A stretch of DNA of 64,000 nt, taken from positions 248,001 to 312,000 of the forward strand of contig NC_018322.1 in the NCBI RefSeq assembly GCF_000234665.1. Direction: 5' to 3'. A program made the translations under genes and the position numbers. This document shows, piece by piece, positions 46,681 to 56,708 of this stretch. Below the pieces are notes generated by a model. It was not told where the DNA came from. It did not search any database and was given only the letters and a program-made list of their open reading frames with translations. This DNA is from Leishmania mexicana MHOM/GT/2001/U1103. Lineage: Eukaryota > Euglenozoa > Kinetoplastea > Trypanosomatida > Trypanosomatidae. Within the stretch, counting starts at the first letter, position 1, and the number at the start of each line of letters is the position of its first letter.

Positions 46681-47789
46681 TGCGGTGTCGGAGGTATAAG
46701 GCGAACGTCGGACTTAAGCTGTTAGTAGCTGTTGGCGTGTATCGTCGCAGTGGCCCTGCCGATGAGGTAGCGTCGTGAAGTTATAGTTGTTGTATGCGAA
46801 TAGTGAACTGGGTGTCTTGTTTGGAGTTGCCGCGTAAAGGATTTCATGGTATGGGAAGCAGTGACGGAGGAGTTGGTGGAGTGTTGCAGTTTGGGTGATT
46901 TACACACGGAGACAGGGTCAGAGACGCGATGGCGCGGCTCACAAGTGAGCTGACGGCAGACTGCCTGCAGAGGCGGTGAGCTCTTGAGGCACACACTTTG
47001 TTACAGCGCGCTTCAACGATGACTCCCGTTCGCGTGTTGTGGAGTGTAAGGGACGACTACTTTTTAAGGGGAAACGCAAGCGGTTGCACACAGGAGGCTG
47101 ACGCACCGGGGATTTCTGGATCGGCGCTGTGGCTCGTCGCTGCGTTATTCTGGCGTCGTTGTGAGCGCAATCCGCGGTGCTGTTGCAGTGGAGACCGGGG
47201 CGCATGCAGTGGCATGCGGGTGGCTGTGGCAAGCATCGTTCTGTTGCAGTCGGAGCCACGCTGCAGTGTCGCGACGCACAAGTTGTCAGAAGAAAGCTGA
47301 GAGAAATCGATGCATCGTGGCGAGCGCCTGCCTATTTAGTGTGCTGGTCTCCTCTTCCAACCGTTTTCGGTCCACCACTGCCTTCGTTGTGCCGCCGCCC
47401 CCGCCCCCTCCTCCTCCCTACCTCGTCTTTCAGCGCACGTGGCTCCTCCTCTACAGATCACCTGCACTCCACTTCCCCTTCTTCGTCTAGCGCATTCGGC
47501 CGACTGTGGTGAGCAGCAGCTTTGGCCTAAAGAGAAGTCAGACGAGGTGGCGGCGATCGATGAGCGGCGGCGCGCACACACACGCACCGCTTCGCAGGCG
47601 CACACCACATTCGTACGCCCGCATAGAAAGGCAGGCGCGCTGAAGAGGATCATAGACACACTCAAATAGGCATAGAATCAGGACCACAGCAGGCTGGGCA
47701 TCACCCTACATCGTCCACCGCGGCTACCACGACACACACACACCTATGTCAGTGACAGCGATACGCGTAATCCACACCAGGAAAGTAGC
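46681..47789. other. Non-coding stretch between the array and the ORC4-like gene
   Basis: The first 600 bp are unusually poor in C/T tracts and richer in A, G and T than other spacers, with no long open frame. Normal C/T-rich spacer follows from about 47340. No gene or RNA was recognised. Confidence 0.5.
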
Positions 47790-47820
47790 TCGGCTCTCTC
47801 TCTCCTCGTCGGCTTCGTAG
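47790..47820 (+). promoter_or_regulatory. Predicted spliced-leader acceptor for the ORC4-like gene
   Basis: The tract CGGCTCTCTCTCTCCTCGTC is followed by AG at 47819-47820, leaving a 38-nt 5' UTR to ATG 47859. Confidence 0.55.
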
Positions 47821-47858
47821 AGCGCGCTCCCCGCCCGCACACACAGTGCTGCCTCGCT

Positions 47859-50800
47859 ATGCCGCCAAAACGCAAGGATGCACGAGCTGGGTCTGCTCCG
47901 AAAACATCGAAATCACGCACGGCCTCCACGGCAGTAGGCAGTGCAGATGGCCGATTCGAGCCCGCGACCGCAATAAGGGCCAAGATCCCGACGGCGCTCT
48001 CCGCGGAACCAACTGGGCGTAAGCGTGGGCGCCCGCGAAGCGCGGGCGCGTTGCCAGCCAGGGCAGCGAGAGCCTTGGCGCCACTGCAGCCGAGCGGGCC
48101 GCAACTGTCTGCGGCTGCACGAAGGCAGAAAGGCAGGGCTGGCGCCGGCAATGCAGCTGCCGCCTCCTCCCCAGCGACTGGGCACGCCGCCGCACAACTT
48201 CCTCAGCCTCCACTGGAAACGGTGGCACGGACAGAGCCGCCCCAACCCGCCATGTCAAGGCCTGCAGTAACGGCTGCTGTCGTGGCATCGGCCATCAAAG
48301 AAGTGGGGACTGTCAGGCACCACGATGCAAGCACAGCGGACGAGGGCCAACCCGAGAGCGTCTCCTTGCTTCGCCGCTACTTGCCTTTGCCGGCGCCGAC
48401 GTCCACCAACAGCAGCGGCGCCTCCGGTGCACAGGGGTGGAACATGAGTGACGCCGTGGTCTTCTCGACGTATCTCGCCGAGGTGCAGTCCCACCTAACT
48501 CGCCACTGCTGCCGGCAACTCGCGCGGCTCACCACATCAACCGCGCCAGCCTTCTTGCACGCTGCAGCCCTGGGCGAGGCAGCGCTGGCGGCCTCCTCAA
48601 CACCACACATGACGGCTCACGCAAACAGCGGCTCTGGCGATCAAGGGTCGCTGCCCCCGGTAGAGCAACTGGTTGACAGGCAGGAGCAGGCATATCGCAC
48701 GCTTCGGGCCACCATCGCTGCCTCTTGCGCTCTGGGTCATCGCTCATGCCAGGTGCTATGGGGGCCGCGTGGCAGCGGCAAGCACCGCATTCTGCGTCTT
48801 CTTGCTCACGACGTTCGTCGCACCCCGAACACCTTCGTAATGGAGCTGCACGGGCGGCTGCTGAAGGACGACGAGGCGGCCCTCGGCGTCATTGCCCAGC
48901 AGCTGCTCTCCTTCTTAAAAAGCCCGCAGTCGGCGCAACTGCGCGCGGTGCATTACCTCTTGCGCACCGGCACCTTCGGGTTTGGCCAGCTGTTTCACTT
49001 CGAGCGGCACATGCAGGACGACGGCATGGTGGCGGTCGCGGCGACAGCGCCAGGACTCACCGCACGCGCTATGGACGGTGCGGATACGTTACTCCCGCAC
49101 ATGTCTCAGCACATGTCTGAAGACGGCGGCCGAAGCGGCGCGAATCGGCGGCAGCGCCCGTCAACGGTGACTGCCCCGCCAACGAAAGTTCTGCATCGAG
49201 GGGCGAGGCGTGCGCGCTGGCGCTCGAGTCGCCCCGCGCCTGGTGATCTGGCGGACAGCAACGCGGACGAGTCGACTGAGGATTCGGAGGACGAAGCTAC
49301 TGAGGACGAAGAAGACGTGCAGGGGAGCGGCGTCATGGTGACGTCCACCACGACATACCTCACCGGCGGGGCAGCGAGTGCCCTGCCTCATCTCCAGCAA
49401 GCGCTTCTCCTCCTGAAGAGTCTAGGCTGCAGCATTGTCGTGTGCGTCCGCGACATCGACGTTTTCGGCATCCGCTGCGATCAACTCCTCTACGTCCTCT
49501 CCGGTCTCATGCACGATAGTGACGGCGGCGGCGGCGGTGCAGGCGGCGGCGGAGGGCTGTCTCTCGTGCTGGCATCCGCCGCGCCTGACATCCGCCAGCT
49601 GGAGAAACGGCTCTCCAGTCGTCTAACGTGCGAGACGCGGTACGTGCCGCTGTTGCCATGGTCCCTGCGCAACCTGCTTGCCGCTACGCTGCACACAACG
49701 GCGCAGGACGCGTCGCACCAGGTTTGCATCAAGGAGGTCGGGCGACGAAGGGCAGAGCTAGTGGCAACACTGCGTTCTGGTGCGACGAGACTGCGACAGG
49801 GCACGGAGGGCAGCGGCAAGATCACAAAGCGTGAGCAGGAGGCACTGAAAAAGTCGATGGCTGACCTGGAGGCGCGACTGCACGCGAGCGAGGCCGCGCT
49901 GCGAGAATTGCGGGCACAGCGGCGACACCTTCTCAGCCTGCTCGACACAGAGACTGCGCCCACGACCATGACATTCGGCGCCAACAGTGCCGGCGAGCCG
50001 GCACTGGGCTACTACACAGCTTCCAGCTGGCGCTCTTCAGCGTTGCCGTCGCCGCTGCAGCTACAGCAGCTGGCACCCACCTCTGCAAGCTCAGCGTCTT
50101 CGTCCTTTACGACTGCTCGCACCTGGTCTGTCAGCTCGCTGCACGCCCACTCCTCTCTGACGCTCGAGGTGCAGTGCGTCATGTGCGAGGAGCTTCTCCA
50201 ACAGCTCTGTTGCCCCACACGCGCGCGCCAAGCACGGGGTCCTGCTGGTGTTGATACCGTCTGTGGCAGCGGCTGCCCTTCGCTCGCGCAACTGGTGACA
50301 GAGCTGAGCACGGAGCTCGAGCTGAACAGCAGCACCAGCTCAACGGTGCTGACGGTGCTGGCGAATCACCTATGCAAGGCTGCTAGCGGTGCCGTCGATC
50401 TTCTTGGCGGAAGTGGTCGGCGCGTGCTGCTGAGTTGGTTGCGCGTACGGCTGCGGCACGAGCCCATCCCTCCAGCGGCCCCCAGCGTCACCTCGCCCGC
50501 CCAGGGAAGCACTGCGTGCCCAGCGGGGGTACCACAGATGATTTTGCTGCGCTGGCGGGAGGAGGCGCAGTCCATGGCGCTGAGCACCCCCGACCGTCGT
50601 GCAGGACTCGCCAAAGAAGTAGCGATGAATGAGCGCTGCGTTGGCCTTGACCTCCAACCACCGTTTGCTGTTGGAGACCGTGAGCCAGTGGCGACGGATG
50701 GTGCGGACATCAGCCGCTCAGAGCACCACCGCCAGCTTCCAGGGCTGCCGCCGCTGTCTTTGCTGCCCCCGAACCTACACGACCTGCTTGCCGACGGTCA

Positions 50801-51164
50801 GCTTGTTGGCATGGGCTACGGCAGTCGCGAGGTGCTGCTGGTCCTCTTCTACATGCACATACACCACACCAGCGGCGTGCAAGAGCGCACGGTAGCCGAT
50901 CTTCTGGAAGACGTCTCCTCCTCGCTTGGGACGAAGGCGGCCGCTGCGCTAGATCGAGAGGCGTTCCGCCATGCCATTCGCCTGCTGTGTCGCTGGCGGC
51001 TCCTGCGTGTGGTGGAGGCGCACTCACAGCTGCTCGAGATCTGCGGCAGCGACGCACGACTACGCGAGTTTCTCTTGACCGTGCTATCCAAGCAGCCCGA
51101 GTGGTGTGAAGCTGAGTTGGGCCTCGACGCACGCGAGATCATGCGCTTCCGCAGCCTCCTGTGA
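47859..51164 (+). CDS. ORC4: Origin recognition complex subunit 4-like AAA+ protein with AT-hook
   Basis: 1101 residues. Residues 1-130 are basic and disordered, with one canonical AT-hook core, RKRGRPR (54-60). The AAA+ region (about 280-640) has Walker A WGPRGSGKH (301-309), the ORC4-type MELHGRLLKDDEAALGVIAQQLL, a Walker B-like strand VVCVRDIDVFG and a sensor-like APDIRQLEKRLSSRL. An acidic linker (about 465-490) interrupts the domain. A charged, probably coiled segment lies near 625-695. The C-terminal 120 residues (YGSREVLLVLFYMHIHH ... AFRHAIRLLCRWRLLRVVEAH) match the ORC4 winged helix. ORC4 helps load replicative helicase at origins in the nucleus. The Walker A Thr is His309 and the Walker B Asp-Glu is replaced (RDID), so ATP binding or hydrolysis may be impaired. 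Synteny with T. brucei (EF-Tu and citrate synthase close by) agrees with the call. Confidence 0.85.
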   Translation: MPPKRKDARAGSAPKTSKSRTASTAVGSADGRFEPATAIRAKIPTALSAEPTGRKRGRPRSAGALPARAARALAPLQPSGPQLSAAARRQKGRAGAGNAAAASSPATGHAAAQLPQPPLETVARTEPPQPAMSRPAVTAAVVASAIKEVGTVRHHDASTADEGQPESVSLLRRYLPLPAPTSTNSSGASGAQGWNMSDAVVFSTYLAEVQSHLTRHCCRQLARLTTSTAPAFLHAAALGEAALAASSTPHMTAHANSGSGDQGSLPPVEQLVDRQEQAYRTLRATIAASCALGHRSCQVLWGPRGSGKHRILRLLAHDVRRTPNTFVMELHGRLLKDDEAALGVIAQQLLSFLKSPQSAQLRAVHYLLRTGTFGFGQLFHFERHMQDDGMVAVAATAPGLTARAMDGADTLLPHMSQHMSEDGGRSGANRRQRPSTVTAPPTKVLHRGARRARWRSSRPAPGDLADSNADESTEDSEDEATEDEEDVQGSGVMVTSTTTYLTGGAASALPHLQQALLLLKSLGCSIVVCVRDIDVFGIRCDQLLYVLSGLMHDSDGGGGGAGGGGGLSLVLASAAPDIRQLEKRLSSRLTCETRYVPLLPWSLRNLLAATLHTTAQDASHQVCIKEVGRRRAELVATLRSGATRLRQGTEGSGKITKREQEALKKSMADLEARLHASEAALRELRAQRRHLLSLLDTETAPTTMTFGANSAGEPALGYYTASSWRSSALPSPLQLQQLAPTSASSASSSFTTARTWSVSSLHAHSSLTLEVQCVMCEELLQQLCCPTRARQARGPAGVDTVCGSGCPSLAQLVTELSTELELNSSTSSTVLTVLANHLCKAASGAVDLLGGSGRRVLLSWLRVRLRHEPIPPAAPSVTSPAQGSTACPAGVPQMILLRWREEAQSMALSTPDRRAGLAKEVAMNERCVGLDLQPPFAVGDREPVATDGADISRSEHHRQLPGLPPLSLLPPNLHDLLADGQLVGMGYGSREVLLVLFYMHIHHTSGVQERTVADLLEDVSSSLGTKAAAALDREAFRHAIRLLCRWRLLRVVEAHSQLLEICGSDARLREFLLTVLSKQPEWCEAELGLDAREIMRFRSLL

Positions 51165-51876
51165 CACGCAACATCAGCGGTACGGGAACGAAAAAAATGA
51201 GGCAGTTGCTGTTGTGTCCGTGTGTGTGTGTGTGTGTGTGTGGTTGTATGCGTGATTCTTCTTCTTGGGTGGGAGTACAGGAAGAGCTGGGCAGGCGCAT
51301 CTCTCGCGTGCACGGCGGTCGAAGTCGCCGCTTACACGTACGTGCACGGCATCGCGCACACACACACATCAAGACGAACCGTGCGGCCTGCTACCTCACT
51401 TGCGCACCGCATGCGGCGCACCTCGACATGGCCTCTTCAGATCACTGGATCATCTGTATTGGGACCTACCTCTCTGTCCATCTAGGAACGGAAGCCGGCA
51501 GATGGGACGGCAGAGCGTCAGGCCGCATCAACATCTGCGGCCTTGTGTGTGTGTGTGTGTGCCACGCGCACTCACACACCGCCCCCCCCCCACCTCCGAT
51601 CACGTGCCTGGATTGTCTAACGCGTATCCCCTTCCCTCCGATCTCCTCTCTGACCTCGCTGCCGGCAGGATCACACATGTAAGCGCGTACACACGACTTC
51701 GCCACAACGACATCCATCACATAGAAGGAGAACGTCTATCCACGACGCAGCAAGGAAGACACACACTGGCCCCACCGCCAAACCGCACTCTCCTCTACGA
51801 GACGCAGGAAGCGAAGGGTGCCAGTGAGTGTAGTCACGGCAAGATACTCCCCCAAGTCTCTCTCCCGCACGAACAC
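51165..51876. other. Intergenic stretch between ORC4-like and Tctex-1 genes
   Basis: Non-coding, with (TG)n at 51218-51242 and 51546-51560 and a poly-C run. No gene seen. Confidence 0.6.
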
Positions 51877-51898
51877 ATCTTTCTTCTTCGCCTGTGAG
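51877..51898 (+). promoter_or_regulatory. Predicted spliced-leader acceptor for the Tctex-1 gene
   Basis: The tract CATCTTTCTTCTTCGCCTGTG is followed by AG at 51897-51898, 21 nt before ATG 51920. It excludes the GTG-initiated upstream extension. Confidence 0.5.
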
Positions 51899-51919
51899 CC
51901 AGCAGAGATTGGGGGGAAG

Positions 51920-52209
51920 ATGGCTGACCATAGCTCCGAGAACTCGACAGCGGCAGGGACCGTAAACAGTGATCTAGATGTCACGTGCCCCGGCGCCGAC
52001 GGCGCCACGCTCGGGAACAGCTCCCGTACTGATGAGACCTCCAAGAATGCGACGACAAGTGGGCAGGACGTGTCAGAAAACCAACAAGAATCGGCCGCTT
52101 CGGGCGTGCCAGACGGTGCGAATGACGAGGCAGCAGTGAGCCTGGAAAAGGCGACGGCCGCTAACACCAACAACGAGGGCAGCGGCGGCCAAGAAGAAAA
52201 TGGCGAAGC

Positions 52210-52240
<31 letters not shown>

Positions 52241-52681
52241 ACCGGGCACTGGGAGCGTGTTGCGGCGAGTGATGTCAAGAATATCATCCTGCAAGTGTTG
52301 AGCCCATACTTCGACGACGACGTCGGCGATGGGGCCGCTGCAGTCCCTGGTGGTGATTTGGCCGCTATACCGTCCGCATCGGGACCTTCGGCTCCGGCAA
52401 TCGAAGAAGACCGCAACGGTGACGACACGGCGCAACGCTATGACCATTTCAAGGCCGAGGAGTGGGTAGCGCTGGTGTGCGACGGCATCATGGAGCGCCT
52501 GGTCGCCCTTGGAAAACCGTTCAAATTTGTCGTGCACGCGATGGTGATGCGCAAGTGCGGGGCAGGCGTGCACGTGTGCTCTAGCTGCTATTATGCCCCC
52601 ATGGATGGTTGGCTGAGCCACGCCCACGACCTCTCCGCACACCTCTACGCGGTTGTGACGGTGTACTGGTGCGCCGTGTAG
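51920..52681 (+). CDS. Tctex-1 family dynein light chain with acidic N-terminal extension
   Basis: 253 residues. The C-terminal 78 residues (176-253) match the Tctex-1/DYNLT fold: EEWVALVCDGIMERLVALGK, PFKFVVHAMVMRKCGAGVHV and CSSCYYAPMDGWL, then a final strand AVVTVYWCAV. The N-terminal helix of the fold is at about 110-130 (DVKNIILQVLSPYF). It is separated from the rest by a 45-residue Gly/Ala/Asp-rich insertion. Residues 1-105 are Ser/Glu/Asp-rich and end in an alternating Glu-Asp run. Typical DYNLT1 is about 113 residues, so this is an extended form of the kind seen in TCTEX1-domain proteins of cilia. The likely role is a light chain of cytoplasmic, intraflagellar-transport or axonemal dynein; which one is open. 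Confidence 0.88.
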
Positions 52682-53698
52682 GCGCCGTATGTGCGCATCT
52701 GTGTGTCCCTTTTCTCCCTCGATGTGAATCAAAACCCCACAGCACCCCACCTCTCCTTCTTCCATAGCTAGCGGGTCTCTTCCTCTCTCAAGCATTCGCG
52801 CGCGCAACCTCGCCATGACAGTGGCGAGTCTGATTCACCCCCTTTGCAGATGGAAGCGAGAAGGCCTACGCCATCCAGAGACGATGTCGCCATCCACGGC
52901 TGCATCGATGCACGGTGTACACTGGCCTTCCTGTGTCGTTGCGTGAGTGGGCCGTGGCGATGATGACGCGCGCATCCTCCCACCGGCCATCTCCACCTTT
53001 ACCACGAGTACTTGGATCTGTTGTTGTTTTCTTTTTTGTTTTCGCGCCCGAAACGCGGAGGAAATCCTCCAACGCCCCTCTCCTGTCTCGCGTCCCCCGT
53101 ACTCTCGACAAGAGATGCGCGCTCGAGTGCCTCACGGGTCCGTAGTGGTGTGGTCGATGCACACGCTTCACCCACCCCACCCCATCCTCCCCCCGCCTTT
53201 GCCTCCAGACGTGCGCACGGATAGGCATGTACATCACTGGTGCACAAACAAAACAACGTAAAGCGCAGCGTGGCGATCCCCCACGATCGTGTCCATATCT
53301 GACACGTCTCCTCCAACCCACCCATCGCCTTCCGCTCTCCGCTCCCCTTCGCGCACGCGCACAAGCACTACTAAGCACATCTGTGTGTGTGTCCCCCCCC
53401 TCCCGCCCTCTCCCCTCCCCTCCCATTGGCCTTGTGCCTCGCTCTCGCTCTCGGTCTGTCTCACTCGTGTGTGTGTGTGTGTGTGTGAGCGGACACACGT
53501 AGCCTGCTCCACCTTTCTTTGCACGTTCCTGCTGTATTTCCTTTGTTGTTCTTTGCTGTGCGCCTGCCCCACCACCACCACCCTCCACCACCCCACAGTG
53601 CTCCCTGACGGCGGTGCTCGTCCTCCTCTTGTGCTTTCTGCGCGGGACAAAGACCAACGATACTCCGAAAGTAGCGCCCGCGCCGTCTCAACACTTGT
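52682..53698. other. Intergenic stretch before EF-Tu
   Basis: About 1 kb, C/T-rich with (TG)n near 53466-53488. No gene seen. Confidence 0.6.
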
Positions 53699-53742
53699 CA
53701 CCTCTCCCTACTCCCTCCCCCTCCTCCCGCACCTCTTCGCAG
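53699..53742 (+). promoter_or_regulatory. Predicted spliced-leader acceptor for EF-Tu
   Basis: An almost pure C/T tract ends in CTTCGCAG at 53735-53742. The 5' UTR would be only 9 nt, short but seen in trypanosomatids; an upstream AG is possible. Confidence 0.45.
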
Positions 53743-53751
53743 CCGGCCGTT

Positions 53752-55152
53752 ATGTTTCGCTCGTGTGTGCGCCGCCTTGCCCCCAAGGCGAAGGAGGCGT
53801 TTGTTCGTGGTAAGCCGCATCTCATCATCGGCACCATCGGTCACGTCGATCACGGCAAGACGACGCTGACATCGGCCATCACGACAGTTCTGGCGAAGCG
53901 CGGTCAGGCGCAGGCGCTGGACTACTTCGCCATCGACAAGTCCCCGGAGGAGAAGAGCCGCAAGATCACCATCAATGCCACGCACGTCGAGTACGAGTCG
54001 GAGAAACGCCACTACGGACACATCGACTGCCCCGGTCACATGGACTTTGTGAAGAACATGATCACCGGCGCTGCGCAGATGGACGGTGGCATCATTGTGG
54101 TGGCGGCCACCGACGGCGTCATGCCGCAGACACGCGAGCATCTCCTGATCTGCTCGCAGATTGGGCTTCCGGCGCTCGTAGGGTTCATCAACAAAGTGGA
54201 CATGACGGACGAGGACACGTGCGACCTGGTGGACATGGAGGTGCGTGAGCAGCTGGAGAAATACAAGTTTCCGGCGGAAGAGACGCCCATCGTGCGCGGC
54301 TCGGCCCTCAAGGCCGTCGAGGGCGACGCGAAGTACGAGGAGAACATCCTCGAACTGGTGCGGAAGTGCGACGAATGGATCCCCGACCCGCCGCGCAACA
54401 CAGACAAGCCTTTCCTTATGGCCATTGAGCACGTTTACGAGATCGGCAAGGACAAGAAGAGCGTCATCGTGACCGGCCGCGTCGATCAGGGCGTGCTGAA
54501 GCTCAACACAGACGCCGAGCTGGCCGGCTTCAGCGTCAAGAAGTCGACGGTGAGGGTGACGGGCATCGAGATGTACCACAAGACGCTGAGTGAGTGCATG
54601 CCCGGTGACTCCGTCGGCGTCAGCATTGTCGGCACCGGCGACACGATCAGTCTCTCCAAGGACAACGTTGAACGCGGCATGGTAATGGCGGCAACGGGTA
54701 GCACGAACCTGTACAACAAGGTGAAGGCGCAGGTGTACGTGCTGACGAAGGATGAGGGCGGCCGCCACACTGGCTTCAGCCCCCACTACCGCCCGCAGCT
54801 CTTCTTCCATTGTGCTGACGTGACGGCGGACATGAGCTTCCCGGAGGCGGAGAAGCACCGCGAGGAGCTCAACAAGAAATTCGGCCGCGGCCCCGAGGAG
54901 GACAAGCAGAAGGAGGCGGAGATGAAAGAGTTCGAGAGCAAGCTCGTCTGCATGCCGGGCGACAACCGCGAGCTGATCCTGACGCTGGCGTACCCGATGC
55001 CCATTGAGAAGGGTCTGAAGTTCACCATCCGTGAGGGCAAGATCACCGTCGGCTGGGGCGCCGTGGTGGAGACGATGGGCCTCGACACGAAGGTGAACAT
55101 TGAAGGCAAGCGCATCGCCGCGAAGCCGGTGACGGGCAAGAAGAAGAAGTAG
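53752..55152 (+). CDS. EF-Tu: Mitochondrial translation elongation factor Tu
   Basis: 466 residues. An Arg/Lys-rich N-terminus ([21 protein letters not shown]) is a good mitochondrial presequence. GTPase motifs are G1 GHVDHGKT (30-37), switch [20 protein letters not shown]3 DCPGH with catalytic His96, G4 NKVD (147-150) and G5 GSALK. Domains II and III follow, with [22 protein letters not shown] and [10 protein letters not shown]. It delivers aminoacyl-tRNA to the mitochondrial ribosome. A charged insertion of about 30 residues (366-398) splits domain III; T. brucei mitochondrial EF-Tu is known to have an essential extra subdomain of this kind. The protein ends in a Lys4 tail. The usual ARGITIN Gly in switch I is Lys (SRKITIN). 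Mitochondrial tRNAs are imported from the cytosol in trypanosomatids, which may underlie these differences. Confidence 0.95.
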   Translation: MFRSCVRRLAPKAKEAFVRGKPHLIIGTIGHVDHGKTTLTSAITTVLAKRGQAQALDYFAIDKSPEEKSRKITINATHVEYESEKRHYGHIDCPGHMDFVKNMITGAAQMDGGIIVVAATDGVMPQTREHLLICSQIGLPALVGFINKVDMTDEDTCDLVDMEVREQLEKYKFPAEETPIVRGSALKAVEGDAKYEENILELVRKCDEWIPDPPRNTDKPFLMAIEHVYEIGKDKKSVIVTGRVDQGVLKLNTDAELAGFSVKKSTVRVTGIEMYHKTLSECMPGDSVGVSIVGTGDTISLSKDNVERGMVMAATGSTNLYNKVKAQVYVLTKDEGGRHTGFSPHYRPQLFFHCADVTADMSFPEAEKHREELNKKFGRGPEEDKQKEAEMKEFESKLVCMPGDNRELILTLAYPMPIEKGLKFTIREGKITVGWGAVVETMGLDTKVNIEGKRIAAKPVTGKKKK

Positions 55153-56630
55153 AGTGCACATGGCTGAGTGCGTGAGGGTGTGTCTGGAGGAAAGGGGGAG
55201 GGGAGGGGGGCGGAGGTAACGGGGCAGAGATGGTGACACTGTGGCGCGCGAAGCGAAGGAACTGAGACAAGTACGTCTTTCTTAGGGTCGCCTCCCTCCC
55301 TTCCTCCCTACCTCTCAGCATGCACGCCGCCGTTACCACACCTTTTCTTCTTGCGTGTTTGTGTGGGGGGAGGAGGAGGAGAAGGAGGGATCTCCTTCCC
55401 CTTTTGTTTAATTCACAGATTCTTTACTCGTCGTTTCGCCTCTAATGCGTGCGCGGTGCGATGTGTGCGCGTAGGTCTACGCTCGTGTTCCTTGCTGGCG
55501 CCGCAACCCTTGTTGGTATCCTGTAACAGCGACGAGTCTACCGGGCTCTTGCCGCCCCATCCTCTGGCGTTCGTTGTGTGTGTGTGTGTGTCTCTGTGTG
55601 TGTTGTTGTTGTGCTTCTTATCGTGTAGGAAGGCGCGGCGTGTTGTGTGCGGGAAGGACCAGGGGGGTGTCTGTGTGTGTGTGTGTGTGTGCGTGCGTTC
55701 GGTGGCGGGGACGGGGGGCGGGTAGGAGGGCGATGGAGACCGTCTTATCCACCAGCCTCGCCCTCTGCCGTGCGGCTCTTCTCTCTGTGTAGTGGTGGAC
55801 AGGAGCGCAGGAGACGTGTGAGCGCGTACAGATGGACGCGCCTACATGGGGGAATGCGCCCAGTCGCATGCACGCACGCATGCACGCCTTCGATTATCCC
55901 TTCGGGCCGTTTGCTATTTGATGTGGGATGTCTTTGGTTACTTTTAAAGCGAGAGATAAGCGACCGCACACCTCATCCGCAGCAGGATCTGCCCCAGTGC
56001 GTGTGTGTTAGGAAGTCGTCCTCTCGGGTGGTCTCGACTCGTTCTTGGGTTGCGCTGACGCGCGCACAGGCACACATGACGCACAGACCCCCGGCTCATG
56101 GTATGCACATGGGTAAATCGGGCAGCGTCGAGCCAAGACCTCATCTTTGTTTTTTTTTTGTTGTTGTTGTTGTTGTTGTTTTTAAAGGAAGCATACATGA
56201 ACAGAGGCAGCAGGCGGACGTCCGGCATGACGACGACGCAGCGGCGAGGTGGTGGCCAAGCGGGCGAAAGGGAGCAACACGAGAGGTGCAGGAAAGGAAA
56301 AAAAGAAACGCGGCGCACAGAGGCGCGTGCAAGGGTGTACAAGAGCTGTGATTTGCATGAGGGGCGGCCATCCATTCTCTCTCACACACACACAAGCATG
56401 TCTGCGCGCCTGCCGCAACGAGTGAGACGAGCCGCTTCCTGCTTCCCTCCCTCCCCCCCCCGTGCCTCACTGCTTCTCCCCCATCTCACCGGCCCTCCAA
56501 TGGACTCACCCTCTACCTCCCCCCCCTCATCATCATCTACCCTCCCCTCTCCTCTTCACCGAGTCATGCAACAGACACACGCACATGATCCGTCGCAGAT
56601 ACACGTGTGCACCCACCATAGAAGAAGTGG
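55153..56630. other. Intergenic stretch after EF-Tu
   Basis: About 1.5 kb with (TG)n at 55577-55590 and 55673-55692, and a (TTG)n/poly-T run at about 56148-56181. No gene seen. Confidence 0.6.
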
Positions 56631-56708
56631 ATGTCCGCACCACACCTGTTATCTTTGCTACACCCAGCCGCTTCTTGTAGCCCGCCTCCCATCGCCGTGC
56701 TGACATGG

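Noticed and set aside
53698..55239. 513-codon open frame on the - strand opposite EF-Tu
   Set aside because: A shadow of the strongly GC3-biased EF-Tu gene; no protein-like motif, while the + strand has a complete conserved family.
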